Part shown: positions 46,893-55,718 of the stretch, in pieces
How the letters are laid out: each line of letters opens with the position of its first letter
How positions within the stretch are numbered: the first letter of the stretch is position 1
Assembly (NCBI RefSeq): GCF_011752975.1
Contig: NZ_VWWP01000004.1
Span: 290,654 to 354,653, forward strand
Direction of reading: 5' to 3'
DNA: 64,000 bases
From: Chryseobacterium sp. Tr-659
GTDB lineage: Bacteria > Bacteroidota > Bacteroidia > Flavobacteriales > Weeksellaceae
Notes under the pieces: generated by a model
The model's database searches: none
The model's input: only the letters and a program-made list of their open reading frames with translations
Told to the model about the DNA's origin: nothing
Position numbers and translations under genes: made by a program

Positions 46893-47765
46893 ATGAGCAA
46901 TAGAAAAATAGAAAAAATATTGACCCCCAAACATTTCAATTGGGTAGGTGATGCGTTTTATACTACTTCATTTATTGGCAAAGATATACCCCGCACGAGA
47001 ATGTCTCCGTTTTTTGCGGTAGGTTATAATGCGGACATTCATTTTAGTGCCAGGGAAATACCGAGAGGTGTAGGTGCACATCCTCATAAGGGATTTGAAA
47101 CGGTAACCATAGCCTATAAGGGAAAAATAGAACATAAAGATAGTAAAGGAAACCATGGTGTCATAAGTGAAGGAGATGTACAATGGATGACAGCAGGTTC
47201 AGGAATTTTACATCAGGAATATCATGAAAAAGAATTTTCGAAAACTGGCGGAACTTTTCAAATGGTACAGATCTGGGTAAATCTACCCGCTAAAGACAAG
47301 GAAACTTCTCCTAAATATCAAAACTTATTATTTAATCAAATGACCCGGGTACCTGTAAGCGATAATGGTAGTTATATCAATGTAATTACTGGCAATTACC
47401 TGGGAAACAAAGGAAAAGGGAGTACTTTCTCACCTTTAGATATGTATAATGCTTATTTGAAAAAGGGAACAAAAGCTGATTTTACTTTTTCCAATATCTG
47501 GAACGCTGCAATCTTAGTAATAGAAGGAAGTGTAACAGTAAACAGCGATATCCTTTTGTCCAAAGACAGTTTTGCTATGTTTGAAAATAATGGTGGTGAT
47601 ACCTTTAACCTGGAATCCAGTAGTGATGACACCATCGTATTAGTAATGAGTGGAGAACCTTTAAACGAGCCTATAGCCCATTATGGCCCCTTTGTGATGA
47701 ATACACAGGAGCAGCTGGCAAAAGCTTTTGAAGACTTTCAGAACGGAAAATTTGGGACATTATAA
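46893..47765 (+). CDS. Pirin family protein
   Basis: A 290-residue bicupin. The N-terminal cupin has the metal-binding set of pirins: VGAHPHKGFETVTIAYKG (two His) and GILHQEYHEKE (His and Glu). The second cupin begins about residue 175 with TKADFTFSNIWNAAILVIEG. Some pirins act as quercetin dioxygenases or redox-sensitive regulators; the sequence does not decide. It is cotranscribed with the upstream SDR gene. Confidence 0.93.
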   Translation: MSNRKIEKILTPKHFNWVGDAFYTTSFIGKDIPRTRMSPFFAVGYNADIHFSAREIPRGVGAHPHKGFETVTIAYKGKIEHKDSKGNHGVISEGDVQWMTAGSGILHQEYHEKEFSKTGGTFQMVQIWVNLPAKDKETSPKYQNLLFNQMTRVPVSDNGSYINVITGNYLGNKGKGSTFSPLDMYNAYLKKGTKADFTFSNIWNAAILVIEGSVTVNSDILLSKDSFAMFENNGGDTFNLESSSDDTIVLVMSGEPLNEPIAHYGPFVMNTQEQLAKAFEDFQNGKFGTL

Positions 47766-47874
47766 TCTTCCACAAAATATGATGTCCACATTTTTTCAAA
47801 AACACAATGTGCCACGAATATGCCACAAAAATTAGGCGTATTTTTGAAAGCTTCAGCGATTCCCGTAAACAAAA

Positions 47875-47910
47875 AAATCCTGCAAATCATTAATTTTGCA
47901 GGATTTATAT
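47875..47910. terminator. Bidirectional terminator between pirin and GLPGLI genes
   Basis: AAATCCTGCAAA (47875-47886) pairs with TTTGCAGGATTT (47895-47906) around an 8-nt loop. On the minus strand the stem is followed by TTTTTTG. Serves the two convergent genes. Confidence 0.6.
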
Positions 47911-48002
47911 ATTTTCTGATGCATTTTTCCAATATTTAAAATATACTTTAATTTATATGTAAAAGTGTGCTGCCTAAAAAGTATTAAGAAAATAAAATTT
48001 CA

Positions 48003-48827
48003 TTACTCTAATTCAATAGGGTTATAACCTTTTTTATCAGTTTCACTTATTTTTGGTCTGTTTTGCCCCTCTGAAAATACAGTACCCATTTTTTCTAATT
48101 CATATTTAATATTGTCTCTGTAATTTGTGGTTGCTTGAGTTAATTCTTTTTTTGTGACTAACTTAGCATTTTGATAGTGTCTTTTATTTACTGTTATTAT
48201 TTTTCCCTTCAACTTGCCACTTGATACCGATTTTACAAGTTCAAAATCATAATCCCCTGTTTTATCTGTTATTTTAACAATTAAACCTGGAAGACCACTA
48301 AATTTGTATGGTCCGTAAGGAAAAGGAACTTCCATTGAATACCAAGCTGTCCAATCTCTTCCCTTATAATGAACCTCTGCTTTTTTACAATGAATAGAAT
48401 TAATTACTTTGGTTTCATCAATTAACTTCCAATCACGAATTACAGGGGTATTATAAGATAAGAGAGCAGTTCCAACTGACTCATAAAATTCCGAATTATC
48501 ATTTGTCTGGATAATTAAAAATTTAAATTTTGATGATGGCAACCCTCTCATGTCAATATTAAAATTACTCCTATTTTTATTATACTGCTCCATGAAAAGA
48601 GAGTCAAATTTTAGCCTGTTTTCACTAATAAAAAAAGCACGTTTATCACTTATTTGCATTGTGAAAAGTTCCTTGTAAACCTTATCTCGATTTAGAGTAT
48701 TAGGTTTGTATTGAAGTAAGTAGGTAAATTCTCCCCTTAATGAATCACCAGTAGCTGTTTGAGAAAACAAAAAAGAGAAAAAAAATAAAAATAGAATTGT
48801 TAAAGTTTGTTTCTTTGTGAAATTCAT
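48003..48827 (-). CDS. GLPGLI family protein
   Basis: A 274-residue secreted protein: signal peptide MNFTKKQTLTILFLFFFSFLFSQ-type (about 22 residues). The name-giving motif appears as KFSGLPGLIVKITD (about 176-189) after YSMEVPFPYGPY. A conserved Cys pair partner (HCKKAEVHYKGRDWTAWY) precedes it. The family is restricted to Bacteroidota and of unknown function. The gene follows, on the same strand, a small cysteine-containing secreted peptide gene. Confidence 0.92.
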   Translation of the reverse strand: MNFTKKQTLTILFLFFFSFLFSQTATGDSLRGEFTYLLQYKPNTLNRDKVYKELFTMQISDKRAFFISENRLKFDSLFMEQYNKNRSNFNIDMRGLPSSKFKFLIIQTNDNSEFYESVGTALLSYNTPVIRDWKLIDETKVINSIHCKKAEVHYKGRDWTAWYSMEVPFPYGPYKFSGLPGLIVKITDKTGDYDFELVKSVSSGKLKGKIITVNKRHYQNAKLVTKKELTQATTNYRDNIKYELEKMGTVFSEGQNRPKISETDKKGYNPIELE

Positions 48828-48953
48828 TACTGTTTTTTAAAAAAAATAATAAATCGTTCAAACAAGATTTATTATTTGAACAATTTTTTTGATTAATAAT
48901 CATGACTTCTTTCCTGTTGAGTTTGAAGAAATGGCTAACTGATAAATCAGAAA

Positions 48954-49208
48954 TTATAGTTGACAATAATTATCTTGAATTTTTTCTGCCCACTCTATCC
49001 ATTGACTAGCAGTCCAGTCCTGACAAGTATATGCAGATGTACAACTTGCCTGAAATGTTCCACATTGCATTTGAAGTTTTTTCTTAGCTTTCTTAGTGCT
49101 TTTAGTAACCGTAGCTTCTTTTGCTTTAGAATTTACCTTCTCCACGTTTCCTTTTGCATTTGTAAAACCTGCTATACTAACCATAGCAATAAATAATAAT
49201 TTTTTCAT
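48954..49208 (-). CDS. Small secreted cysteine-containing peptide
   Basis: An 84-residue exported peptide. The ATG at 49208 gives MKKLLFIAMVSIAGFTNA, a signal peptide; the 17-codon upstream extension is not convincing. A Lys/Ala/Thr-rich basic linker (about 20-45) leads to a C-terminal segment with four Cys (CGTFQASC, YTC, NYC) and three Trp. It lies 126 bases before the GLPGLI gene on the same strand. No family was recognised. Four Cys would allow two disulfides in the periplasm or outside. Confidence 0.65.
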   Translation of the reverse strand: MKKLLFIAMVSIAGFTNAKGNVEKVNSKAKEATVTKSTKKAKKKLQMQCGTFQASCTSAYTCQDWTASQWIEWAEKIQDNYCQL

Positions 49209-49731
49209 GATTGTAATAAATTTATAAAATTGATTAGCTAATATAAGATTACAAATCAATCAAATGAGAAAAATTTTATTATGTTAATTCACTCACTTAA
49301 AGCAAGTTAAATAGTTTAAATTAAAATATATAATTTATTTAATTACATTTCACACGAAAATGAAATATTTATTATAACATTGATTTGTTTATAGAATAAA
49401 ATATTTTTTTATAATTATTAATTTACAGTAGTGTTATTGTGAGAACTGTGGCTTTATCCAGAATATGAAGTCTCGTTTCTAATTATAAGCTACCCTTTAA
49501 TATATGATTCAACAACCTAAATGAACAACAAACCCCTTCCGTTATTACAGTTTTGGTAATACCCCTCTTTTTGAAATCAGATTTGTCTCTATCTATCTGA
49601 AAAAGGATAAAATATTTTTAGTTTGGACATCTTTAGAGATACAGCAATCAGTTTTGAACCTGAAAATTCACTAAATGAGATGCTGAGATAAGAAATGTAG
49701 GAAATTGTGGGGAAGAAACTTTATTAAAAAA
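49209..49731. other. Intergenic region with no recognised gene
   Basis: About 520 AT-rich bases between the small peptide and the terminator of the tRNA. No frame on either strand has a recognisable product. The segment should carry the minus-strand promoter of the peptide/GLPGLI genes. Confidence 0.4.
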
Positions 49732-49764
49732 CAAAACCCACTGATAGTCAGTGGGTTTTATTTT
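49732..49764 (-). terminator. Terminator of the tRNA-Ser gene
   Basis: AAACCCACTGA (49734-49744) pairs with TCAGTGGGTTT (49748-49758) with a 3-nt loop; on the minus strand it is followed by TGTTTTTT. It lies some 20 bases beyond the 3' end of the tRNA. Confidence 0.7.
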
Positions 49765-49774
49765 TTAATACTTG

Positions 49775-49859
49775 CGGAGAGTGAGGGATTCGAACCCCCG
49801 GACCTGTTACAGTCAACAGTTTTCAAGACTGCCGCAATCGACCACTCTGCCAACTCTCC
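49775..49859 (-). tRNA. tRNA-Ser (anticodon UGA)
   Basis: Minus strand, 85 nt. The acceptor stem is GGAGAGT/ACTCTCC with discriminator G. The anticodon arm CAGTCTTGAAAACTG gives anticodon TGA, reading UCA and UCG codons. A long variable arm (TTGACTGTAACAG region) is typical of class II serine tRNAs, and the T arm CCGGGGGTTCGAATCCC is normal. CCA is not encoded. Confidence 0.95.
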
Positions 49860-50086
49860 CTAAACTCCGGATATACCGTTGTTTTCAGTGGTGCAAATAT
49901 AGAAAGTTTTTTATTACTGGCAAAATATTTTTTCAATAAAATTCGTATTCCTGTAGTTCTGATGGATATTTCCTTCTTGTCAAAAAAATAAAACCACCCT
50001 TTATTACCTCAACACCAGTGAATTAAAAACCAGAAATTCAAATCCATTTTAAATCAATATTTTTTCAATTCACGATCATTTATTTT

Positions 50087-50581
50087 CTATCCGTAGTAAT
50101 ATTCAGTAGTCATATCTCCGCTAAAGACCGGATACTCCTCCTGTTTTTTCATATTCAGTTCAAATAATCTTTCCCCTTCTTTATTTCCTCCACGTATTTC
50201 CAGAGCATACCATCCATTTTCCAGATTGAAAGTTACACTGTTCTCATCATTGATGGATGTAACATCTCTTAAATAACCTATACCTACTACTTTCACTTCG
50301 TTATTGGCAGTTTGAAATACCCAGCCTCCTGATTGAACCGCTTCTTCATCATGATTTAAAATTCGTTCATTATTTACAGAAACACGAAATGAATAATACC
50401 CCTCTTCTACCCCGATTATTGGAATAGCAATTCCCCGCTTTGTAATTTCATCTCCATGTTCATTTTCCACGAAATATTTCAGAATGTTATTGCCCGGCAG
50501 GTTATGTTCCTGCAGATATTTTGCTAAAAGCTGCGGGCTATATATCACAAAGCCTTTAAGTTCAGAAAATATTTTTTTCAT
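50087..50581 (-). CDS. Hypothetical cytoplasmic protein
   Basis: A 164-residue protein without signal peptide or membrane segment. It is beta-rich and acidic: HNLPGNNILKYFVENEHGDE, then EEGYYSFRVSVNNE, and ENGWYALEIRGGNKEGERLF. Small acidic proteins of this style are common as immunity or orphan proteins, but no family is recognised and no toxin gene is adjacent. Upstream the strand is clear for about 400 bases, so it is monocistronic. Confidence 0.6.
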   Translation of the reverse strand: MKKIFSELKGFVIYSPQLLAKYLQEHNLPGNNILKYFVENEHGDEITKRGIAIPIIGVEEGYYSFRVSVNNERILNHDEEAVQSGGWVFQTANNEVKVVGIGYLRDVTSINDENSVTFNLENGWYALEIRGGNKEGERLFELNMKKQEEYPVFSGDMTTEYYYG

Positions 50582-50993
50582 ATATAGTCGGATTGGATTT
50601 TCAATTTACTTCAATAATGCTGATGAAACCAACGTTTTCCTTTACCTGTTTCACATCATAATAGAGCACACATATTGTTTATCATTCATGGTGATACACA
50701 AATATAAAACCGTTATTCCTATCCAAAAAATTTTAATACACCAATCTGAAATTTTGTCGTAGTTCTACGACTTTTTTCAAACAACTCCAAAATAAATGAT
50801 TAAAAATAAAAAACAACAATCTGTATATCAGTAAAATAATACGTAATTCATAAACAAATATTAAACATATTTTTACACCAAATAGGGAAATACAACAGAA
50901 CAATACCATTGTTATGATAAAGACTATCATGAAAAAAACAGCCGCAGATTTTCTTATGCAACCGTTTTAAATTAAGAACAACTGATTTAGAAA
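50582..50993. other. Intergenic region with a short palindrome and a tiny ORF
   Basis: About 410 bases. GTCGTAGTTCTACGAC (50756-50771) is a perfect palindrome about the central TT and is followed by TTTTTT, so it could be an operator or a short hairpin. A plus-strand frame of 18 codons (50914-50970, starting MIKTIMKKTAADFLMQPF) follows a weak TATTTTTA box, but nothing co-oriented follows it. No larger gene is seen. Confidence 0.35.
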
Positions 50994-51497
50994 TTATAAC
51001 TTCACACTCATATCCTGAACTTCTTCAGCCGAAAATCCATAGATCTGAGGGGTCTTTACATCAAGCAGATTCAGATAGATATAAATTTCGGCTCTATGGT
51101 GGATCTCATGTTCTATCATTGCCCGCAGCCATTTCCATATTGAAATTTCATTGTTGGCAGGGGTTAAACATTTACGGTTAAGATCCTCATCGGAAAGCTT
51201 GTTGATGATTTCCATGGTTTGACGATGCATTTCATTAAAAAACTGAACGGTATTTTCATAGCCGTCCGCAAGCTCCTTTCCACATCCGGGATAAGCACTT
51301 TTTCTGCCTGAAATAGTTTCTCCGTACATATATCTTTCGATCGCGGCGATATGCCTGATCTGATCACCGATGGTAAATTTTCCCGGTTTATAAGAAAAAT
51401 CTATATGTTCTGGAGGAACAACAGCAATAATACGATTGGTTCTCTCTCTTATCTTCTCATAATAATCGATGAATGATTTAACAGATCTTATTTCCAT
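50994..51497 (-). CDS. DinB family protein
   Basis: A 167-residue four-helix-bundle protein of the DinB/YfiT superfamily. Three His are in the expected places for the metal site: QIRHIAAIERYMYGE, then MIEHEIHHRAEIYIYL near the C-terminus. Members use Ni or Zn and act as thiol-dependent transferases or hydrolases; the partner thiol here is unknown. The gene is monocistronic. Confidence 0.88.
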   Translation of the reverse strand: MEIRSVKSFIDYYEKIRERTNRIIAVVPPEHIDFSYKPGKFTIGDQIRHIAAIERYMYGETISGRKSAYPGCGKELADGYENTVQFFNEMHRQTMEIINKLSDEDLNRKCLTPANNEISIWKWLRAMIEHEIHHRAEIYIYLNLLDVKTPQIYGFSAEEVQDMSVKL

Positions 51498-51591
51498 TTT
51501 TTAACTGCTTTTAGCCAAATGATAAATTCATTTTATACTGTGAAGATAAGAAAATCCTGAGATGCAGATTTCCAATTTCCAATATATATTA

Positions 51592-51632
51592 AACCTTTTT
51601 AAACTTATTTTCTAAATAAGTTTAAAAAGGTT
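51592..51632. repeat. 19-bp perfect inverted repeat
   Basis: AACCTTTTTAAACTTATTT (51592-51610), a TCT loop and the exact complement (51614-51632). It lies about 95 bases upstream of the divergent start of the DinB gene and not at a gene end. As RNA it would make a 19-bp hairpin. Confidence 0.6.
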
Positions 51633-51729
51633 CCAAGTGTATAAAAAAATTGAAATACAATTTAAACGATCTCTAAGATTGTACAAACAAACTGTTTTCC
51701 TAACGCAATGTTTTCAATTTTAAAACTGT

Positions 51730-51885
51730 TGATTGTAAGTGAGCAAAGAATAGAATCAACTTCGTTGATTAGTCGAAGCTTGGGTATAAGCATACCGCTT
51801 CATCAGCAACAAAGTCACATCATTTTGCTCCCTTACAATAAAGGGTAATTATCCATAAACTTTGCATTAATAATTTTTAACACAC
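51730..51885 (+). repeat. Diverged copy of a structured intergenic repeat
   Basis: This segment aligns by eye with the tandem repeat at 63692-64000. Shared blocks in the same order: AAAGAAT then AATC...GATT hairpin, a GAAGC block, TCAG-x-x-ACAAAG, CTCCCTT/CTCTCTT and AACTTTGC. The hairpin stem is AATCAAC/GTTGATT here (51756-51772), versus ATCGAT/ATCGAT in the other copies. No coding capacity is seen. Confidence 0.5.
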
Positions 51886-52030
51886 ACTTAAGTTCACATA
51901 AGATGAAAATCTTTGATTTTCAACAAGACTTTAGTGTACTTCTTATACACAAAGCATATAGCTTAAATAGCTTAAGTTTTTAAAATGCTTTTGTGCCTTT
52001 TCTGGTTTAGTAAAAAAGTTTAAACAGACT
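51886..52030 (+). repeat. Second intergenic repeat-like element with hairpins
   Basis: A stretch with nested inverted repeats: GAAAATC-TTT-GATTTTC around 51905-51921, flanked by AAGTTCACATAAG-type arms, and ACACAAAGCAT...ATGCTTTTGTG around 51948-51995. TAGCTTAAATAGCTTAAG also appears as a short direct repeat. There is no ORF. It ends about 90 bases before the TPR gene. Confidence 0.35.
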
Positions 52031-52121
52031 TATTATTTAAATTTATAAAAATCCCTAATAAGGGAGTATAAAATTTGGAAACTTACTAAATATCCGATAT
52101 TTTAGTTGAAAAATAATCGTG

Positions 52122-53261
52122 ATGAAAATATGGCTCTCTCTGTTTGCCTTTCTTTTGGGCTTCAAAAATACAGCAGCACAATCAACAAAAGCAGACAGCG
52201 AAAAATTACTCGAATATTATGAAACCCAACGCTATGCTGATGCTGCCGGTTATCTTCAAAGCATATATCCGGAAAATACTCAGGATGTAAAAGCCCTCTC
52301 ACAAATAGCTTACTGTAATATGATGGCAGGAAAACTCCCGGAAGCAGAGAAAAGCTATTTGAAAATCAACACCATTCAGCCAGATAATTTACCGACACTT
52401 TTTAGCCTTGCCAGCATCAATTCCAGACGGGGAAATGTTTCCAATGCAAAATCTTATCTTCAGCAAATCATTCATCTGGACAGTCTTAACTTCAATGCTT
52501 ATAAGCAACTGGCAGGCTATGCCGATACTCCTGAGATGAGACTCAAACTTCTAAAAAAAGCCAATGCGCTAAATAATACAGATCCTGATGTTGCTTACGA
52601 TCTTTCTATGACTTACAAAGAACTCAGGCAAAACCAGCCTGCTTATGATATTTTAAAAACCGCTATTGCTGCCGACCCGGAAAACTTCACCCTGCGACAA
52701 GCTCAATTACCGATTGCCAATCTTTTGGGCAAATACACGGAAGTTATTGAAACAGGTGAAAAACTATTGAAAAACCGCGCCGATGCTAATGTAATGAATG
52801 ATATGGGACAGGCATATTTTTATGTAAAAGATTACAAGAATTGCATTGTCCTTTATAAAGCCCTGGAAGAAATGGAGGTACAGAATGAAGGTACTTTATA
52901 TTTTATGACATTAAGCTACCGTGAGTTGAAAGATTATGATAATGCTGCAATTTATGCTCAAAAAACTATTAATGAAGCTATTTCAGAACACACCACACTT
53001 TATTATGCTGCACTGGCCGGAATTTATGAAGCCAAGAATCAGTATAATGATGCTTTAACAGCTTATAAAAGAGGATTAACCTTTGGAACCAGTAATATCA
53101 TTTATTATCGTTTGGGGCTTTTATATGATTTAAATCTGAAACAGCCTAAAAATGCGGCCACTTATTACCAGCTATATCTTAAAAACAAACCGGATCAGGA
53201 AAAGGAAAAAGAACAGATTGCCTATGCCAGAGACCGTATTACCAGTTCAAATGGTAAATAA
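52122..53261 (+). CDS. Secreted tetratricopeptide repeat protein
   Basis: A 379-residue exported protein: signal peptide MKIWLSLFAFLLGFKNTAAQ, then about nine TPR motifs of 34 residues (AYCNMMAGKLPEAEKSYLKI, AYDLSMTYKELRQNQPAYDI, TLYFMTLSYRELKDYDNAAI). ATG at 52122 is chosen over GTG at 52119. No enzyme domain. TPR scaffolds of this type act in envelope assembly or gliding/secretion complexes, but no partner is adjacent. Confidence 0.85.
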   Translation: MKIWLSLFAFLLGFKNTAAQSTKADSEKLLEYYETQRYADAAGYLQSIYPENTQDVKALSQIAYCNMMAGKLPEAEKSYLKINTIQPDNLPTLFSLASINSRRGNVSNAKSYLQQIIHLDSLNFNAYKQLAGYADTPEMRLKLLKKANALNNTDPDVAYDLSMTYKELRQNQPAYDILKTAIAADPENFTLRQAQLPIANLLGKYTEVIETGEKLLKNRADANVMNDMGQAYFYVKDYKNCIVLYKALEEMEVQNEGTLYFMTLSYRELKDYDNAAIYAQKTINEAISEHTTLYYAALAGIYEAKNQYNDALTAYKRGLTFGTSNIIYYRLGLLYDLNLKQPKNAATYYQLYLKNKPDQEKEKEQIAYARDRITSSNGK

Positions 53262-53548
53262 AATCCGTTGTATAAGTAAATGTAAAATGTACCATACTTT
53301 AGTTTCCACATTTTTAAAAACAAAAGTATGTGATGATCGTCACAGGCAAAACAGTTATTGATCCTGTAATTTTGTCATCAATAAAAACAAGGTTTATGGA
53401 ATACACCAACAAAAATGCAGCAGGAATATTATCAGGTTTCTGAATGAAGAAAATTTTGAAAAAGTGAATTACATTTTTTAAAAGACATAGTGTCCCCGCT
53501 CCAAAGCTTCAATCGTCATTAGGATAAATAACAAAAAATGATTTTACA

Positions 53549-53887
53549 ATGAAAGAATTCGCATTGATTTTCAGATTGAAAGACATTTCCGACTTCAAAC
53601 CAACACCTGAACAGATCCAAGAACGGATGAACTGGCTGGGAAGTATTGCTGCACAGAATAAACTGGCAGATAAAGGAAACACTCTTTTACCCGCTCCCGG
53701 AACTGCCAAAACCGTAAAAGCTGATCATATTGTAACAGATGGGCCTTATACTGAAATTAAAGAATTTATCAGCGGCTATATTATTGTAAGAGCAGAATCT
53801 ATTGATGAGGCTGTTGAAATGGCCAAAGGGAACCCTATTTTTAAAATCGGAGGAAATATTGAAATACGTGAAGTTTTAAAAGTGTGA
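53549..53887 (+). CDS. YciI-like (DGPF/YCII-related) protein
   Basis: A 112-residue protein with a ferredoxin-like fold: FALIFRLKDI, LPAPGTAKTV, DGPYTEIKEFISGYIIVRAE and EIREV. DGPYTEIKEF is the family hallmark; members are often found near sigma factors or as single genes. The active site role is not established. It stands between the TPR gene and a convergent ATPase gene. Confidence 0.85.
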   Translation: MKEFALIFRLKDISDFKPTPEQIQERMNWLGSIAAQNKLADKGNTLLPAPGTAKTVKADHIVTDGPYTEIKEFISGYIIVRAESIDEAVEMAKGNPIFKIGGNIEIREVLKV

Positions 53888-53957
53888 TAAGGAGCTGTTA
53901 TTGAAAACGAAAAAAGCAGGTGATTTACATTAAAAACATCTCGAAAAAAACCATAGT

Positions 53958-54518
53958 TTATGCCTTTGACTGAACAATATCAAGAATACATCGCATTCTA
54001 TTTTCAATGGTATCTTTCGGAATTTCAATGAGGTGATAGCCATAGTCTCCATATACTTTTTTCATTTGTTCAAAAGTGAGAATAGCTGTTTCAAAAGTCT
54101 GTTTTCTTTCCTGATCATTTTCGTAAATCTCTTTCCAGGGCGGAAGGATCAATACATTGTTATTGTAGGTCATTTCTTTGGCTTTCAGCTCCATTTCTTT
54201 AGATATAGGAATATTTTCCAGTTTGAGATAGCCAATGCTGTCCGGTATTCCGCGGTCAAAGAATACAGGTCTCATATCATCAGTCTCAATCATCGTTTGA
54301 TAAGTTTGTAAAGAGGCTTCAAACATCATATCAGCAAAAAGTCTTTTATTCATCCAGGGTAACCCTTCCCCACCGGAATCCATCTGTTCTTTAATAATTC
54401 GTCGTCCTTCTTCAGGTACAGTTGTAAACCCCTGATGGTTCAATGCTTTTATCAAAGTGGTCTTCCCCGAGCCAGGGCCGCCGGTAATAATCCAGAGTTT
54501 TGAATGATTCTGTTTCAT
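53958..54518 (-). CDS. P-loop ATPase of the AAA_28 type
   Basis: A 186-residue nucleotide-binding protein. ATG at 54518 (MKQNHSK) is used rather than TTG three codons up. The P-loop is GGPGSGKTT (about 12-20), then VPEEGRRIIKEQMDSGGEGLPW, FFDRGIPDSIGYL (Walker-B-like with Asp-Arg) and PPWKEIYENDQERKQTF. This order is typical of the kinase-like AAA_28 proteins. Substrate unknown. It precedes the LLM gene stop on the same strand by 64 bases. Confidence 0.88.
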   Translation of the reverse strand: MKQNHSKLWIITGGPGSGKTTLIKALNHQGFTTVPEEGRRIIKEQMDSGGEGLPWMNKRLFADMMFEASLQTYQTMIETDDMRPVFFDRGIPDSIGYLKLENIPISKEMELKAKEMTYNNNVLILPPWKEIYENDQERKQTFETAILTFEQMKKVYGDYGYHLIEIPKDTIENRMRCILDIVQSKA

Positions 54519-54582
54519 GAAATTCAATTATTTTTGACACTCAATAAATTCATACAAAAACAGGAATATCCTCTCTGCAGAA

Positions 54583-55578
54583 CTACTTGTTATTTTCAAT
54601 AATGTGCCTGTAAGTCGCGATGCGGTCTTCTTCCCTATACATGTTACACAATATAAGGATATCGTCTGTATGGTATTTTTCCGAAATTTGCTGTAATCTT
54701 TGAGCAATAGATTGTGGAGTTTCTATAACAATTCTGTCTAAGATTGTAAAAAATTCTTCCTCATCTTCACTTCCTGATATTTTTTGTTCTACCATTTCGG
54801 GAGAAAAAACTGCATTGGGGCCAACTAATTTACGTGATTGTAAAAACTGATAAGCCATTCCATAAGCATTTCGTCTGGCATCTTCTATATTTTCTGCTAC
54901 CGATACGGCAATGGCAATTTGCAAAAATGGATCAGAAGTATATTGAGTATTATCGAACTCTCTGACGTAGGCTTTTGTATTTTCTGCCCCACTTTCACTG
55001 TTCATAAACGCTGCAAATGAATATCCTACTCCATGTTTAGCGGCTTCCATAGCAGATGTCATACCAGAGCCCAGCCAGATGATTTCCGGTAACTGTTCTA
55101 AGTTTGCAGGTTGTGCTATAAGTTCTCCGTATAATCCTTTTTCTTCTTTTAAATACTGAATAATTTCTTCCAGCTTTGTTTCCAGATTGGATAAAATGAC
55201 CGGTTTATGATTATTAAGTGCCATAACAGCATCTTTTAAACCGCCGGGAGCTTTTCCCAATCCGAGAATGAAACGTCCGGGATATAAAGTTCCCAGTAGT
55301 TTAGTCCACTCTGCTACTTTATAAGCAGAATAGTTTCTCATCATGATTCCGGCTGTGCCCACTTTGATACGCTTTGTTTTGCTTAAAATTATGGCTGCCA
55401 AAAGCTCGGGGCTTGAACTTCCATAGGCTTCCACTCCGTGATGTTCGGAATACATCATACTTTGAAATCCCATTTCTTCAGCAAACAAGGCAAGATTGAT
55501 ACTGTTTGTTAGTGCCGATCCTGCGCTTTTTCCCATGATAACCGGAGACTGATCTAATATCCCTAATTTCAGCTTCAT
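54583..55578 (-). CDS. LLM class flavin-dependent oxidoreductase
   Basis: A 331-residue luciferase-like monooxygenase-fold enzyme. The start KLGILDQSPV and the blocks FQSMMYSEHHG, KRIKVGTAGIMMRNYSAYKV and LGLGKAPGG are typical of the bacterial LLM group of the YhbW type. It uses FMNH2 or F420-like flavin in known members; in Bacteroidota FMN is likely. Substrate unknown. It follows a terminator of the upstream symporter gene. Confidence 0.9.
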   Translation of the reverse strand: MKLKLGILDQSPVIMGKSAGSALTNSINLALFAEEMGFQSMMYSEHHGVEAYGSSSPELLAAIILSKTKRIKVGTAGIMMRNYSAYKVAEWTKLLGTLYPGRFILGLGKAPGGLKDAVMALNNHKPVILSNLETKLEEIIQYLKEEKGLYGELIAQPANLEQLPEIIWLGSGMTSAMEAAKHGVGYSFAAFMNSESGAENTKAYVREFDNTQYTSDPFLQIAIAVSVAENIEDARRNAYGMAYQFLQSRKLVGPNAVFSPEMVEQKISGSEDEEEFFTILDRIVIETPQSIAQRLQQISEKYHTDDILILCNMYREEDRIATYRHIIENNK

Positions 55579-55646
55579 TGTATTGAAATAGATTTAATGT
55601 GAAGGTATGAAAAAAGCTTTTATTCAAAAGAATTTAAATTTAATAA

Positions 55647-55674
55647 AAACCCCTCGCCAAGGCAAGGGGTTTAC
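55647..55674 (-). terminator. Terminator of the proline symporter gene
   Basis: AAACCCCT (55647-55654) pairs with AGGGGTTT (55665-55672), with an inner GCC/GGC pair; on the minus strand it is followed by TTATT. It lies between the symporter stop and the LLM gene start. Confidence 0.65.
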
Positions 55675-55718
55675 TTTATAACACTACGGGTTTCTTTTTA
55701 CATTGTAAATAACTAAAT

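Noticed and set aside
53262..53548. Possible gene remnant between the TPR and YciI-like genes
   Set aside because: Some codon-like stretches but no continuous frame or recognisable motif; not enough to call a pseudogene.
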